A DNA stretch of 64,000 bases from Hyalangium versicolor (GCF_020103695.1 NZ_JAHXBF010000003.1:558001-622000), one strand, 5' to 3'; counted from the first letter of the stretch, positions 45,363 to 56,599 are shown. The notes: generated by a model not told the origin, from the sequence alone. Made by a program: numbers and translations.

Positions 45363-45447
45363 GCCCGGTCTTCCGAGCCCGCAAAGGCAGAGGCCGCCGG
45401 ACCACGCGGGTCCGACGGCCTCGGAGACTTCAGGGAAGCGGTGAGGA

Positions 45448-47427
45448 CTACTTGGTGTCCTTGGCCACCGCGCCGCCCTGGGCCTTCTTCAGCTCCTCAT
45501 CGATGACCTTCTTGAAGTTCTCGAAGGGCTGAGCACCCACGAAGGTGCGGCCGTTGATGAAGAAGGTGGGGGTGCCGTTGGCGCCCACGCGCATGCCCTC
45601 GGCGGAGTCCGCGTCGATCTGCGCCTTGAACTTGTCGGTGTCCAGGGCCTGCTTGAACTTGCCCACGTCCAGACCGATCTCCTGGGCGTACTTCTCCAGG
45701 GAGGCGCGGTCCAGGGCGCGCTGGTTGGAGAACAGCTTGTCGTGCATCTCCCAGAACTTGCCCTGCTCCTGGGCGGCCATGGCGGCGGTGGCGGCCAGGC
45801 GCGCGTTGGCGTGGAAGGGCAGCGGCTGGTGCTTGAAGGCGATGCGGACCTTGCCCTTGTACTCCTGCTCCACCTGCTGGACGGTGGGGATCACCCGGCC
45901 GCAGAAGGGGCACTCGAAGTCGGACCACGCGACGATGGTGACCGGAGCGTTGTCCGGGCCCTTCACCGGCGCCTTGCCGATCTCGATCTTCTGCACGGGC
46001 GGCTCGGCCGGGGCGGCGGGCTCGGAGGGCGGCGGGGCGTTGGCGGCCGCCTCCATGATCTTCGCGTAGAGGTTCTCCGGCTTCACGCCCGAGGCCAGCA
46101 GCTTGTCCGCCTTGCCGAGCTCCTCATCGATGACCTGCTTGAAGTTCTCGAAGGGCTGGGCGCCCACGAGCTGGCGGCCGTTGATGAAGAAGTTCGGGGT
46201 GCCGGTGGCGCCCACGGCGGTGCCGGCGGCGGAGTCCGCCTCGATGCGAGCGCGGAACTTGCCGCTGTCCAGGGCCTGCTTGAACTTGCCCATGTCCAGC
46301 TTCAGCTCCTGGGCGTAGCGCTCGAAGTCCGCGCGCTCCAGGGCCTTCTGGTTGGCGAAGAGCTTTCCGTGCATCTCCCAGAACTTGCCCTGCTCGTGAG
46401 CGGCCATGGCGGCCTCGGCGGCCGGCTTGGCGTGCGAGTGGAAGGGCAGCGGCTGGTTGCGCCACACGATGCGCACGTCCTTGCCGTACGTCTCGCGGAC
46501 CTTGGCCAGCGTGGGCTCCACGCGGCTGCAGAAGGGGCACTCGAAGTCAGACCACTCGACGATGGTGACCTTGGCCGTCTTCTCGCCCTGGACGGGGGCG
46601 TCCACGGGGACTTCCACCTTGCGCGGGCCCGAGGGCTGCTGCGGGGCAGCCGGCTGCGGCGGAGCGGCGCGCGCCTGGCCCTTCTCGATGATGGCGGCGT
46701 AGACCTGGCCCGGCTTGGTGCCGTTCTTCACCAGCGTCTCGGCCTTGCTCAGCTCCTCGTCGATGATGGCCTTGAAGTTCTCGATGGGCTGCGCGCCGGA
46801 CAGGAAGCGGCCATTGATGAAGAAGGCCGGGGTGCCGTTGGCGCCCAGCTGGCTGGCCAGCGCTTGGTCGCGGTCGATGATCTGCTGGAACTTGGGGTTG
46901 GTCTGGGACTGCTTGAACTTGGGCAGATCCAGCCCGATCTCCTGGGCGTGCTTCTCGAAGTCCGTGTCCTCGAGGGCGCGGTTGTTGGCGAAGAGCAGGT
47001 CATGCATCTCCCAGTACTTGCCCTGCTCGCCAGCGGCGAGGGCGGCCATGGCTGCGGGCTTGGCACGGGGATGGAAGGGCAGGGGGTTCTGCTTCATCAC
47101 CACGCGGACCTTGTTGCCGTAGTCCTCGCGCAGCTTCTGCACGGTGGTGTGGGCGCGGGAGCAGAACGGGCACTGATAGTCGGAGAACTCGACGATCGTC
47201 ACGAGGGCTTCGTCGTTGCCCAGACGGGGCGAGTCCTCGAGGGGAACCTTGAACACGGTCGGATCGGCCTGGCGCGATGGCTTGGCGGCCTGGGTGGGCG
47301 CCGAAGGCGCATTGGCAGCTTGAACGCTGCCGGTGTCACTGCTCTTACCAGGGCCGGTGGCCGCTCTGCCACCAAAGAACCCGAGCACAAGGCCCACGAC
47401 GAGGGCCACGATCACATTGGCTTTCAT
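45448..47427 (-). CDS. Membrane-anchored protein with three tandem DsbA-type thioredoxin domains
   Basis: 659 residues. The N terminus ([16 protein letters not shown]) is a signal anchor, so the protein faces the periplasm. Three DsbA-like domains of about 200 residues follow, each with its own CPFC active site (Cys86, Cys297, Cys506) in a near-identical context ([27 protein letters not shown]), and each with the GTPxFFINGR block that contains the cis-Pro. Short Pro/Ala-rich linkers separate them. Most related proteins have one such domain. The repeats are similar enough to suggest internal duplication. It should act as an oxidant or isomerase for periplasmic disulphides. Confidence 0.95.
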   Translation of the reverse strand: MKANVIVALVVGLVLGFFGGRAATGPGKSSDTGSVQAANAPSAPTQAAKPSRQADPTVFKVPLEDSPRLGNDEALVTIVEFSDYQCPFCSRAHTTVQKLREDYGNKVRVVMKQNPLPFHPRAKPAAMAALAAGEQGKYWEMHDLLFANNRALEDTDFEKHAQEIGLDLPKFKQSQTNPKFQQIIDRDQALASQLGANGTPAFFINGRFLSGAQPIENFKAIIDEELSKAETLVKNGTKPGQVYAAIIEKGQARAAPPQPAAPQQPSGPRKVEVPVDAPVQGEKTAKVTIVEWSDFECPFCSRVEPTLAKVRETYGKDVRIVWRNQPLPFHSHAKPAAEAAMAAHEQGKFWEMHGKLFANQKALERADFERYAQELKLDMGKFKQALDSGKFRARIEADSAAGTAVGATGTPNFFINGRQLVGAQPFENFKQVIDEELGKADKLLASGVKPENLYAKIMEAAANAPPPSEPAAPAEPPVQKIEIGKAPVKGPDNAPVTIVAWSDFECPFCGRVIPTVQQVEQEYKGKVRIAFKHQPLPFHANARLAATAAMAAQEQGKFWEMHDKLFSNQRALDRASLEKYAQEIGLDVGKFKQALDTDKFKAQIDADSAEGMRVGANGTPTFFINGRTFVGAQPFENFKKVIDEELKKAQGGAVAKDTK

Positions 47428-47639
47428 TTTTCCGTTCTGCTCCTTGCGTCTCAGGTCCGTACTGTGCGTGGCGGCCCCGGGCGGGGAAAGGAAGGCGGGC
47501 TAGATAACAGAGGGAAATCCGGCCACGCAAGCCGAGCCGCCATCCCTTCGGCGGCTTCCCCACCTCTCCTAGAGGCCCGGAAACACGACACTTTTCCGGG
47601 AAATTCCCCCCTCACACGTGGGGGGCGGCGCATGCCAGA

Positions 47640-47903
47640 GTGACGATCATGGAAGCGGCCGTTTGCGTAGACACCTCGGGAGCCGCCTGTCCCATGCCGA
47701 TCATCGAGATCGCCAAGGCGATGCGGCGGCTGCCAGCGGGAGCGGTGGTGGAGTTGATCTCCACCGATAGAGGCCTGGAGGCCGACCTGCCCGCCTGGTG
47801 CGAGGCGACCGGGAACACGCTGCTGCGCATGGAACGCCGAGGCCCCAGCTACGTGGGGTGGGTGCGCAAGGCAGGCGGGATACCGGGAGTCCACGGCCCG
47901 TAG
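47640..47903 (+). CDS. TusA/SirA-family sulfur-carrier protein
   Basis: About 87 residues from a GTG, or 84 from the ATG at 47649; neither has a strong ribosome-binding site. The CPMPIIEIAKAM motif near residue 17 carries the family's acceptor cysteine (CPxP), followed by the small alpha/beta fold. It may relay sulfur for tRNA thiolation or cofactor assembly, or regulate redox. It is a lone gene between the DsbA-like gene and the ABC operon. Confidence 0.88.
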   Translation: MTIMEAAVCVDTSGAACPMPIIEIAKAMRRLPAGAVVELISTDRGLEADLPAWCEATGNTLLRMERRGPSYVGWVRKAGGIPGVHGP

Positions 47904-47925
47904 TGACACGGACCGCGCGGGAGTT

Positions 47926-48837
47926 TCAAAGAATCTGCAGCACACGTTCTTCGAGCCGTTGGCCCCGGTGGACGCCGAGGATGAGGACGCCCGTCTGGAG
48001 CAGGTGGCCGACCGTGCGGCTGATGACCTCCTCGGGCTTGTGGGCCTCGCCATCGAAGCGGACCAGGAGCACGCCGGGGGACTCCATCTTCGCGGAGGTG
48101 ACGCCCGGGAGCTGGGTGAGTTCGGGTGGGAGAACCTCTCCGCGGGCGATCTGCACCCGGAACTCGGCGCCCTGGCCGGTCAGCTCGGACATGGTGCCGA
48201 GCTTGGCGACGGTGCCTCGATCGAGGATGGCGGCCGCGTCGCACAGCTCCTCCAACTCCTGGAGGTTGTGGCTGGAGACGACCACCGTCTGCTTGCCCTT
48301 CATGTCCCGGATGATCTGGCGCACCTGGCCGGCGACGCGGGGATCGAGGCCGGCGGTGGGTTCGTCCAGGAGCACCAGCGGCGGTTGCCCCATGAGGGCC
48401 TGGGCCATGGCGGTGCGCTTGGCCATGCCGTGAGAGAGGGCCTCGGTGGCGGTGGACCAGGCGTCGGCCAGTCCGACGCGTTCGAGGGATTCGCGGGCTT
48501 CGCGCTCGGGCTGGGGGAGGCCGGACAGCCGCGCCCAGTAGGTGAGGAGCGCGCCGATCTGCCAGCCCGCTGGGAGGATGGCGTCCTGGGGGAGCGCGCC
48601 CAGCTTGCCCTTGAGGGCTCCGGGAGTCGCCGGGTTGACGCCCATCACCCGGAGGCTGCCCTCGGAGGGGTGGAGGAAGCCGCACATCATGGAGAAGGCG
48701 GTCGTCTTCCCGGCGCCGTTGGGGCCGATGAGGCCGTACACCTGGCCATGGGGGATGGAGAGGGTGACGGCGTTGACGGCCACCTTGAGGCCGAAGCGCT
48801 TGGTGACCTGGGTCAGCTCGATGGCGGAGTCGCTCAC
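47926..48837 (-). CDS. ABC transporter ATP-binding protein
   Basis: 303 residues from a GTG that overlaps the permease stop (GTGA), so the two are coupled. Walker A GPNGAGKTTAF near residue 41, signature LSHGMAKRTAMA and Walker B LVLLDEPTAGLDP are intact. A C-terminal extension of about 80 residues resembles those of CcmA/DrrA-like exporters. It powers the permease encoded just upstream. Confidence 0.95.
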   Translation of the reverse strand: MSDSAIELTQVTKRFGLKVAVNAVTLSIPHGQVYGLIGPNGAGKTTAFSMMCGFLHPSEGSLRVMGVNPATPGALKGKLGALPQDAILPAGWQIGALLTYWARLSGLPQPEREARESLERVGLADAWSTATEALSHGMAKRTAMAQALMGQPPLVLLDEPTAGLDPRVAGQVRQIIRDMKGKQTVVVSSHNLQELEELCDAAAILDRGTVAKLGTMSELTGQGAEFRVQIARGEVLPPELTQLPGVTSAKMESPGVLLVRFDGEAHKPEEVISRTVGHLLQTGVLILGVHRGQRLEERVLQIL

Positions 48838-49619
48838 AGGTCCCTCGCGCGCAGGACGGCGTAGGCGCCGCCGAGGAAGACGGCGGTGAAGCAGGCGTAG
48901 GCCAGGGCGCTGAGGCCGAACTCGCTGGGCACGGGGCTCAGCAGGTTCCCTGAGTAGTACGAGGGGGCCAGGTAGCGGATGTAGACGAGGAACGACTTGT
49001 TCTCGGAGTACCAGCCGATGAGCTCCATCAGCAGGAAGGACATGATCAGGACGAAGTTGAAGACGAGGCTCACTCCCGAGGTGCGGAACAGGCTCGAGCA
49101 GAACGTGGTGATGGCCACGTAGGCCAGGGCGAAGACCAGGGTGGCCAACCACACCTTGAGCAGGCTCAGCAGCATGGCGGTGAAGGCGAAGTTCGGGTGG
49201 GCGAAGCGGGCGTAGATGAAGAGGCCCACGTCGATGACGAAGACGAGCCCCACCAGCAGCGAGGACTGGACGAGGAACTTGCCCAGCAGCACCGAGGACA
49301 CCCGGGCGCGCACGGTGAGGTAGCGGATGGAGCGCGAGCCCACCTCTCCGCTGATCTGATCGAAGCCCATCAGGGCCACGTAGACGGGGAGGAACCAGAG
49401 GGTGATCTTGAAGATGTAGGCCACGTCGGTGGGCATCTGCTCCAGGGCTTCCATGCCCTGGATGCTGGCGCGGACCTGATTGGCCACGACGGTGGCCACG
49501 AGCAGGACCACCAGGGAGAACATGCCGTAGAGGCCGAGCAGCACCAGGGTGCGGGCGCTGCGCACGGCCCGAAGGGTCTCGGCACTCCAGACCACCGCGA
49601 TTTCTTTGAATCCGTCCAA
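48834..49619 (-). CDS. ABC-2 type permease
   Basis: 261 residues with about six transmembrane helices (clear segments near residues 28-46, 73-91, 115-132, 150-170, 180-200, 235-255). A cytoplasmic loop has FDQISGEVGSRSIRYL, a hallmark of ABC-2 family permeases that interact with the ATPase. Substrate unknown; export of a drug, lipid or peptide is typical. Confidence 0.9.
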   Translation of the reverse strand: MDGFKEIAVVWSAETLRAVRSARTLVLLGLYGMFSLVVLLVATVVANQVRASIQGMEALEQMPTDVAYIFKITLWFLPVYVALMGFDQISGEVGSRSIRYLTVRARVSSVLLGKFLVQSSLLVGLVFVIDVGLFIYARFAHPNFAFTAMLLSLLKVWLATLVFALAYVAITTFCSSLFRTSGVSLVFNFVLIMSFLLMELIGWYSENKSFLVYIRYLAPSYYSGNLLSPVPSEFGLSALAYACFTAVFLGGAYAVLRARDL

Positions 49620-49732
49620 GGTGGGGGCACCCTAGCCAAAATCTTCAGTGGCCGTGCCAGTTTCCGCTCTTCCGAGAGCAGCCGAGGAAGCGGACGTGGA
49701 CAGACTCGTCCAGAGATCTAGGATCGGATTCA

Positions 49733-51448
49733 ATGCTGGACTCCCGTCACGTACTTGCCGCGCTGATCCTGCCTGTGGCCCTGTTGCTGGGGGCCATGGG
49801 GACTGCCACGGGTGCCACCGAGGAGCCTGGCCCTGTCGCTGCGCTTGTTCCGGATGCGGGCGTGCCCGATGCCGGGGTGGGGGCGGCGAACGTGGGGACT
49901 GAGGTGCTGGGCCTGGTGCCTCCCACGCCGGTGCCTTCGCGCAAGGATGCTCCGCCCATCACGAAGATGCGCTCGCTGAGCCGCAAGGAGGATCTGCTGT
50001 CGCGGGCGAAGCTCCGGCGGGACGGGCGGCTCGTGGTGCCGGGGCCCGAGGGCGAGGCGACGCTCACGATCGATCCGGTGCTTCAGGAGCAGCTCGTCCG
50101 CATCATGAAGGACTACCAGACTCCGTATGGTGCGGCGGTGGTGCTGGAGCCCTCTACGGGCCGGGTGCTGGCGCTCGCGGAGCACTCGGAGGCCCAGCCG
50201 GACATGCGCGGGCTGACGACGCGCGCGGTGTTCCCGGCGGCCAGCATCTTCAAGATCGTGACGGGCAGTGCGCTGCTGGAGGCGGGAGTGTCTCCAACCG
50301 AGGAGGCCTGCTTCCACGGTGGGAAGCGGCGGCTCGACGAGCGGCTCCTGGAGGACAGCGAGCGGGATGGGGCGTGCTATTCGCTGGCCTCGGCCATGGG
50401 GAAGAGCGCCAACGTCATCTTCGCGAAGATGACCAAGAAGTACCTGGCGGCGGACACGCTGCGGCGGATGGCGGCGCGGTTGCGCTTCAACCGGCCCATT
50501 TCGTTCCCCATCCCCACGGAGGTCTCGTTGGCTTCGATTCCGGATGATGAGTTCGGGCTGGCCAATGCCGGCGCGGGTTTTGGGGACGTGTTCCTGTCGC
50601 CGCTGCATGGGGCGGCGCTGGCGGCGGCCTCTGCGACGGGTGTGTGGCGGGATCCGGTTCTCTTCGAGCCTGGGCCTGGCGTGCAGCCTCCCGAGGGCGA
50701 GCAGGTGCTGACTCCCGAGGTCCAGAGGGCCCTGGCGGACATGTTGGAGGAGACGGTGACCCATGGCACCGCGCGGCGCATCTTCCGCGAGCGGGCCTTC
50801 CGGGTTCCGGGTGCGGTGGGGAAGACGGGCACGCTGGCGGACAAGAATCCGTTCCGGGACTACTCGTGGTTCGTGGGGTTCGCACCCAAGGATCATCCGC
50901 GCGTGGCGGTGGCGGCCATCGTGGCCAATGATCCGCTCTGGCGCATTCGAGGCACGTGGCTGGGGCGCGAGGCGATGCGTCTGGCATTGGAGCGATTGCC
51001 CGCGCCGCCGCCGCAGAACGTGGCGGTGAAGACGGCTCCTGCTCCCGTGGAGCCGGCTGGGGTGGAGAAGGTGTCTCCGGTGTCCGCTGAGCCCGGGGTG
51101 GCCGTGAAGGCAGAGCCGGCTTCTGCCGTGGAAGTGGCGGCGGGCAAGTCGGTTTCGGCGGCTGCGGAGGCTGGCGCGGCGCAGAAGGCTGCGGCGTTGT
51201 CCGTCGAACCAGCAGTAGCAGGGAAGGCGGCGCAGATGTCCGTGCAGCCTGCATCGGCAGGCAAGGCGACGCCGTCCTCCGTTCAACCTGCGGTGGCAGG
51301 GAAGACGACGCCATCCTCCGTTCAGCCCGCCGTGGCCACTCCTACCCCGTCCCAGCCCGAAGGCCAGGACGAGGACGACGAGTCCCAGGAAGAGGGAACT
51401 GTGGAGATGACAGCACCCGCCGGGAACGCCGCGCCTCCGTCTCCGTGA
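49733..51448 (+). CDS. Penicillin-binding transpeptidase-domain protein with repetitive tail
   Basis: 571 residues. The N-terminal signal peptide (LAALILPVALLLGAMG) sends it to the periplasm. The transpeptidase domain has the SxxK motif ASIFK near residue 170, the SxN motif in KSANVIF near 223 and KTGT near 363. No glycosyltransferase or dimerisation domain is present, so it is a PbpA/class-D-like lone transpeptidase. From about residue 430 the tail is Ala/Val/Pro-rich, ending in four 13-residue repeats. A cell-wall role is likely. Confidence 0.9.
   Translation: MLDSRHVLAALILPVALLLGAMGTATGATEEPGPVAALVPDAGVPDAGVGAANVGTEVLGLVPPTPVPSRKDAPPITKMRSLSRKEDLLSRAKLRRDGRLVVPGPEGEATLTIDPVLQEQLVRIMKDYQTPYGAAVVLEPSTGRVLALAEHSEAQPDMRGLTTRAVFPAASIFKIVTGSALLEAGVSPTEEACFHGGKRRLDERLLEDSERDGACYSLASAMGKSANVIFAKMTKKYLAADTLRRMAARLRFNRPISFPIPTEVSLASIPDDEFGLANAGAGFGDVFLSPLHGAALAAASATGVWRDPVLFEPGPGVQPPEGEQVLTPEVQRALADMLEETVTHGTARRIFRERAFRVPGAVGKTGTLADKNPFRDYSWFVGFAPKDHPRVAVAAIVANDPLWRIRGTWLGREAMRLALERLPAPPPQNVAVKTAPAPVEPAGVEKVSPVSAEPGVAVKAEPASAVEVAAGKSVSAAAEAGAAQKAAALSVEPAVAGKAAQMSVQPASAGKATPSSVQPAVAGKTTPSSVQPAVATPTPSQPEGQDEDDESQEEGTVEMTAPAGNAAPPSP
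51200..51352 (+). repeat. Four in-frame tandem repeats of about 39 bases
   Basis: Units read SVEPAVAGKAAQM, SVQPASAGKATPS, SVQPAVAGKTTPS and a shortened SVQPAVATPTPS in the transpeptidase tail. Drift between units is mainly at third positions and in the last four residues. Confidence 0.85.
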
Positions 51449-51464
51449 GGCACAGGCCTGTCCC

Positions 51465-52619
51465 TCAGCGCGGGTTGAGCTTCACGAAGCCGCTGTCCAC
51501 GAAGCTCTGGAAGTACTTCAGCGCGTCCAACTCGTGCAGCGGGGACACGCGGACGATCGCCGCCACGTCCCGCTTGCCGTCGATGCGCGACAGCAGATAG
51601 CGCTCCGGGGCGCTCAACTGCATCGTCTTCAACTGGGCCTGCGGCACCTGCAGTGCCGGGATCTGTGGCGGATCCATCAGCACCAGTCGCAGCACCTCCA
51701 GCAGGCCCATCTCCGCCTGCTTGAGCAGATCCGCCGTCTCCGCCGAGGGCGCCATCTCGTGCGCCCGGCGCGCCAGCACCTCTCCATCCCGGTAGTTCAG
51801 CCCGTCGATGAACATCCGCGCCGCCTGCAGCACCTCGTCCACCGACGACTCCGAGCCGATGATCTGCGGCCCCGCCTCCTCCACCTCTTCCGCCACAGGT
51901 GGAGGCGTCGTCTCCTCGCGCACCTTCACCGCGTCCCGCCGGTACAGCGCGTACAGCCGCTGGTACAGGTAGAAGTCCGAGGCATGCAGCGCCAGCGCCA
52001 TCTCGTCGATCGTCAGCCCGTCCTTGATCAGCTGAACCAGGCGCTCGTCCATGCTCCCAGGCTGCCGAGGCTCGGCCAGCTTCCGCTCGTCCACCGTCAA
52101 CCGCGCCTTCCCCGTTGGGAATGCCGCCCGGATCGCCTCCCACGCCGTTTCCCGGAACTCGCCCTCGCGGTGGATGTCCAGCAGATCCACCCGCACATCC
52201 AACCCCTCCAGCGCGTTGGCCAGCTCCACCCCTTCGAACTGGAACTCCCCGTCTGGCCACTGGAAGGCATCCAGCAGCATCTCCCGGAACTTCAGGCTCA
52301 GCATGCTGAGCACCGTCGACTCGGGGACGATCTCCTTGATCACCAGGATCTTCCCCAGCCGGAAGTCCGTCTCCCGCTGGGCCTCGAAGGCCCGGCTGAG
52401 CTGATCCTCGGTCAGGTGACCCATGTTGATCAGGAACTGTCCCAGGTACTCGCGGGGCTGGTTCGAGCTGGCGCTGATCACCGCGCCCTCGCTCAACGTC
52501 AGGTCTTTGTACACGCCCCCCCGTTGGACCAGGAGCTTGCCGGAGACCCGACGGTTTCCCAGGTAGTTGACGACGTCCTTGAGGGGCATCGTCGCGAAAT
52601 CTCCTGACAGGCCGTGCAT
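51465..52619 (-). CDS. DUF4388 domain protein (PatA-like)
   Basis: 384 residues. The N terminus (LSGDFATMPLKDVVNYLGNRRVSGKLLV) is the DUF4388 domain found in many myxobacterial signalling and motility proteins. It continues with GQFLINMGHLTEDQLSRAFEAQ and a helical C-terminal half with TPR-like character. Function is unknown. Its start is 21 bases from that of the divergently transcribed glutaredoxin-like gene. Confidence 0.85.
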   Translation of the reverse strand: MHGLSGDFATMPLKDVVNYLGNRRVSGKLLVQRGGVYKDLTLSEGAVISASSNQPREYLGQFLINMGHLTEDQLSRAFEAQRETDFRLGKILVIKEIVPESTVLSMLSLKFREMLLDAFQWPDGEFQFEGVELANALEGLDVRVDLLDIHREGEFRETAWEAIRAAFPTGKARLTVDERKLAEPRQPGSMDERLVQLIKDGLTIDEMALALHASDFYLYQRLYALYRRDAVKVREETTPPPVAEEVEEAGPQIIGSESSVDEVLQAARMFIDGLNYRDGEVLARRAHEMAPSAETADLLKQAEMGLLEVLRLVLMDPPQIPALQVPQAQLKTMQLSAPERYLLSRIDGKRDVAAIVRVSPLHELDALKYFQSFVDSGFVKLNPR

Positions 52620-52640
52620 CGCTGAGCATCCTGCATCGCC

Positions 52641-52919
52641 ATGAAGGTGGATATCTACTCGAAACCCTCCTGCTCGCTCTGTGACGAGGCGATTGACGTC
52701 GTGGAGCGCGTGCGTGCCCGCATCCCCTTCGAGCTACGGGTCATCAGCATTCTGGAGGATCCTGCGGGCATGATGGCGTGGCGCTACGACATCCCCGTGG
52801 TGCTGATTGACGGTCAACTGGCTTTCAAGCACCGGGTGGATGAGGGGGCTCTCGAGGCATGGCTGCGCAGGGCCCAGGATGGCACAGAGGTTGCTCATCT
52901 CCGCGCACGAGATGAGTAA
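52641..52919 (+). CDS. Glutaredoxin-like thiol-disulfide protein
   Basis: 92 residues. The N terminus carries a KPSCSLCDEA active site (CxxC near residue 12), then DIPVVLIDGQLAFKH with the cis-Pro of the thioredoxin fold. It belongs to the small DUF836/glutaredoxin-like group and probably reduces cytoplasmic disulphides. It shares the 21-base divergent gap with the DUF4388 gene. Confidence 0.88.
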   Translation: MKVDIYSKPSCSLCDEAIDVVERVRARIPFELRVISILEDPAGMMAWRYDIPVVLIDGQLAFKHRVDEGALEAWLRRAQDGTEVAHLRARDE

Positions 52920-53050
52920 CGCAGTGCCCTTCTCCAGGAACTTCAAGGGGATGGGTGGGGTAGGGCGGGGAGTGGGGCTGTAAATCTGGGTGACACGGCG
53001 AGGGGCGCGGTGGGTAAGAAAGTTCTGGGTGGGGGCAGGAGGTGGGAGCG

Positions 53051-54052
53051 GTGGCGCTAAAGCGCAGGCACGGTGGAAAGGCCGGATCCCAGCCGACCGT
53101 GCTCCTGGTGGAGCCACGGGCGGAAGATCTGGAGGCGACGCGGGCCCTGCTGGTGGAGGCGGGGTTCCGGGTGGTTCCGCTCACACGGTTCGATGCGGCC
53201 GCACCTCTGTTCGAGGTGATCCGCCCGGACGCCGTGGTGCTGGCGGCCCATGCTCCGGACTTCGCGGCGGTGGCCACGGTGCGCAGGCTCCGGCAGATCG
53301 GCCGGGGCACGGTGCCCATGCTCTACCTGGTGAATCCGCATGATCCCGAGGCCTGGCGCTTCTGCGTGGAGAAGGGCCAGTGCGTGGACCTGGTGCCGCG
53401 CACCGGGCCGGGCTCGGAGCTGGCGCTCAAGCTGCACGCGCAGCTCCGGCTGAGGGACTCGGTGCTGCGCGCCGCCGAGGGCGCGGACGCGGGCACCGCG
53501 CTGGTGCTGCATGATCCGCTCACGGGGCTCTACAACCGTCCGTTCCTGCTGGCGCAGATTGGCCTGGAGGCGCGGCGGGCGGAGCGCTACGGCGGTGTCT
53601 TCTCCGTGGCGGCGTGCTCGCCACAGAACCTGAGGGCCTTCCGAAAGCAGCATGGGCGCTCCATGGTGGAGCGGCTGTTGGTCTACACCGCGGTGGTGCT
53701 GGGGCAGACGGTTCGCGAGTCGGATGTGGTGGCGCGCGTGTCCGAGGAGGAGTTCGCCGTGCTGTTGCCGGGCACGACGGCCGAGGCGCTGCCGCTGGTG
53801 CTGTCACGGATCGCCGCTCGCTTCGAGCTGGCGCGTTTCCAGGTGGAGGGCAAGGCGCTGCGCGCGTCCCTGGTGCTGGGGGCGGTGAGCTTCCCGGACA
53901 TGGTGGGGGTGCCCACGCAGTTGCTGAATGGAGCGATTCAAGAGTTGCGCCGAGCGCGCGGGGCGGCGGCGGGGAGCCGGCAGGAGCCGGCTGTCGGGGA
54001 GAGGAATGAAGAGGGTGGCCAGGAAGCACTGGCAGTCACACTTTCTTCGTGA
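53051..54052 (+). CDS. Degenerate receiver-GGDEF protein
   Basis: About 333 residues from a GTG with GGAGGT 7 bases upstream. The N-terminal domain has a receiver fold (TVLLVEPRAEDLEATRALL, then PDAVVLAAH), but the phosphoacceptor position that should be Asp is Ala. The C-terminal GGDEF fold (HDPLTGLYNRPFLLAQI) has SEEEF in place of GGDEF. Neither phosphorylation nor c-di-GMP synthesis is likely, so it probably acts as a binding or scaffold protein. The stop is 20 bases before the sigma-54 regulator gene. Confidence 0.85.
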   Translation: MALKRRHGGKAGSQPTVLLVEPRAEDLEATRALLVEAGFRVVPLTRFDAAAPLFEVIRPDAVVLAAHAPDFAAVATVRRLRQIGRGTVPMLYLVNPHDPEAWRFCVEKGQCVDLVPRTGPGSELALKLHAQLRLRDSVLRAAEGADAGTALVLHDPLTGLYNRPFLLAQIGLEARRAERYGGVFSVAACSPQNLRAFRKQHGRSMVERLLVYTAVVLGQTVRESDVVARVSEEEFAVLLPGTTAEALPLVLSRIAARFELARFQVEGKALRASLVLGAVSFPDMVGVPTQLLNGAIQELRRARGAAAGSRQEPAVGERNEEGGQEALAVTLSS

Positions 54053-54072
54053 GGGCGAGGGGAGACGAGGGG

Positions 54073-55713
<1,641 letters not shown>

Positions 55714-55726
55714 TGGCCGGAAGAGA

Positions 55727-55748
55727 GACCGCTCCGTGAGGGGCGGTC
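55727..55748 (+). terminator. Possible terminator hairpin after the sigma-54 regulator
   Basis: 9-bp stem GACCGCTCC / GGGGCGGTC (one G-U pair) with a GTGA loop, 14 bases after the stop codon. No T-run follows, so termination is uncertain. Confidence 0.4.
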
Positions 55749-55770
55749 GGCTCAGGCACGGGGGTGGGGT

Positions 55771-55822
55771 CCTCGATTCCCGGATTTTCCCGCAGGCTCC
55801 GCCGGGGTGCCGGAAATCGAGG
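55771..55822. repeat. 13-base imperfect inverted repeat
   Basis: CCTCGATTCCCGG (55771-55783) and CCGGAAATCGAGG (55810-55822) match at 12 of 13 positions across 26 bases. It lies in the 264-base gap before the TPR gene. It may be a protein-binding site or a small mobile-type palindrome. Confidence 0.4.
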
Positions 55823-55977
55823 GAATTCCACATCCCATGCGGTGATGTGAGCACTTATTAGCGTGACTTCCTACTCGGGGAGATGCTCTCGGGAGAGCGT
55901 CTTTTCAGGCCGCTTGCCGCCTGTCAGGCTAGGGGTTCGGCCGTGATGCACGCGGCTCGTGGTTCGAGAGGGAAGGG

Positions 55978-56538
55978 ATGTCACACAAGCTGCTCGCTAC
56001 CCTCAACGAGGGTGTGAATCGCTCCATGGCCGGGGATCACCCGGCCGCCATCCGGGCCTTCGACAAGGTACTGGGTGAGGATCCCCGGCATACTCCGGCG
56101 CTCAGCGCCAAGGGCTTCTCGCTCATGAGGCTGGGGCGGCCCGCCGAGGCGCTGCAATGTTTCAAGCGGGCCATCGAGTTGGACGACTCGCTCGCGGACA
56201 ACTACCGCAACGCGGCGATGTGCCAGCTCGAGCTGGACGAGCCCGAGGACGCCTCGCTGCTGCTGGAGCGCGCCTTCCAGCTCAATCCCGAACCTCCGTA
56301 TCGCGAGGCGGCGGCCGTGGAGATCTTCAGCCTGGGCGAGTCGCTGCTGGCGAAGGGCCGACGGGTGGACAAGGCGCGCTATCGGCATGCGCGGCACGCG
56401 TTCGAGTTGGCGCTCGAGTACCATCCTGCCTACGTGGACGCGGCGAGGGCGCTGGCGGACGTCTGGTCCCACCTGGGGGATGCCGAGCGCAGCAGCCACT
56501 TCGCGCACCTGGCGGCCCGGCTGAGGCCGGTGGGCTGA
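55978..56538 (+). CDS. TPR-repeat protein
   Basis: 186 residues with three or four tetratricopeptide repeats (HPAAIRAFDKVLGEDPRHTPALSAKGFSLM, then GRPAEALQCFKRAIELDDSLADNYRNAAMC and two weaker units). No signal peptide. It is likely a protein-interaction module. It is followed 61 bases later by the DAHP synthase gene on the same strand. Confidence 0.85.
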   Translation: MSHKLLATLNEGVNRSMAGDHPAAIRAFDKVLGEDPRHTPALSAKGFSLMRLGRPAEALQCFKRAIELDDSLADNYRNAAMCQLELDEPEDASLLLERAFQLNPEPPYREAAAVEIFSLGESLLAKGRRVDKARYRHARHAFELALEYHPAYVDAARALADVWSHLGDAERSSHFAHLAARLRPVG

Positions 56539-56599
56539 GCGGTTCGGTTCGGGGTTGTTACCTCTGAGGTGCAGCGCACCTCTCGCTTCGGAGCTTCGA

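Noticed and set aside
45390-45422. Hairpin between ridA and the triple-DsbA gene as a bidirectional terminator
   Set aside because: A good stem (GAGGCCG...CGGCCTC) but with bulges and no T-run on either side. Too weak to annotate.
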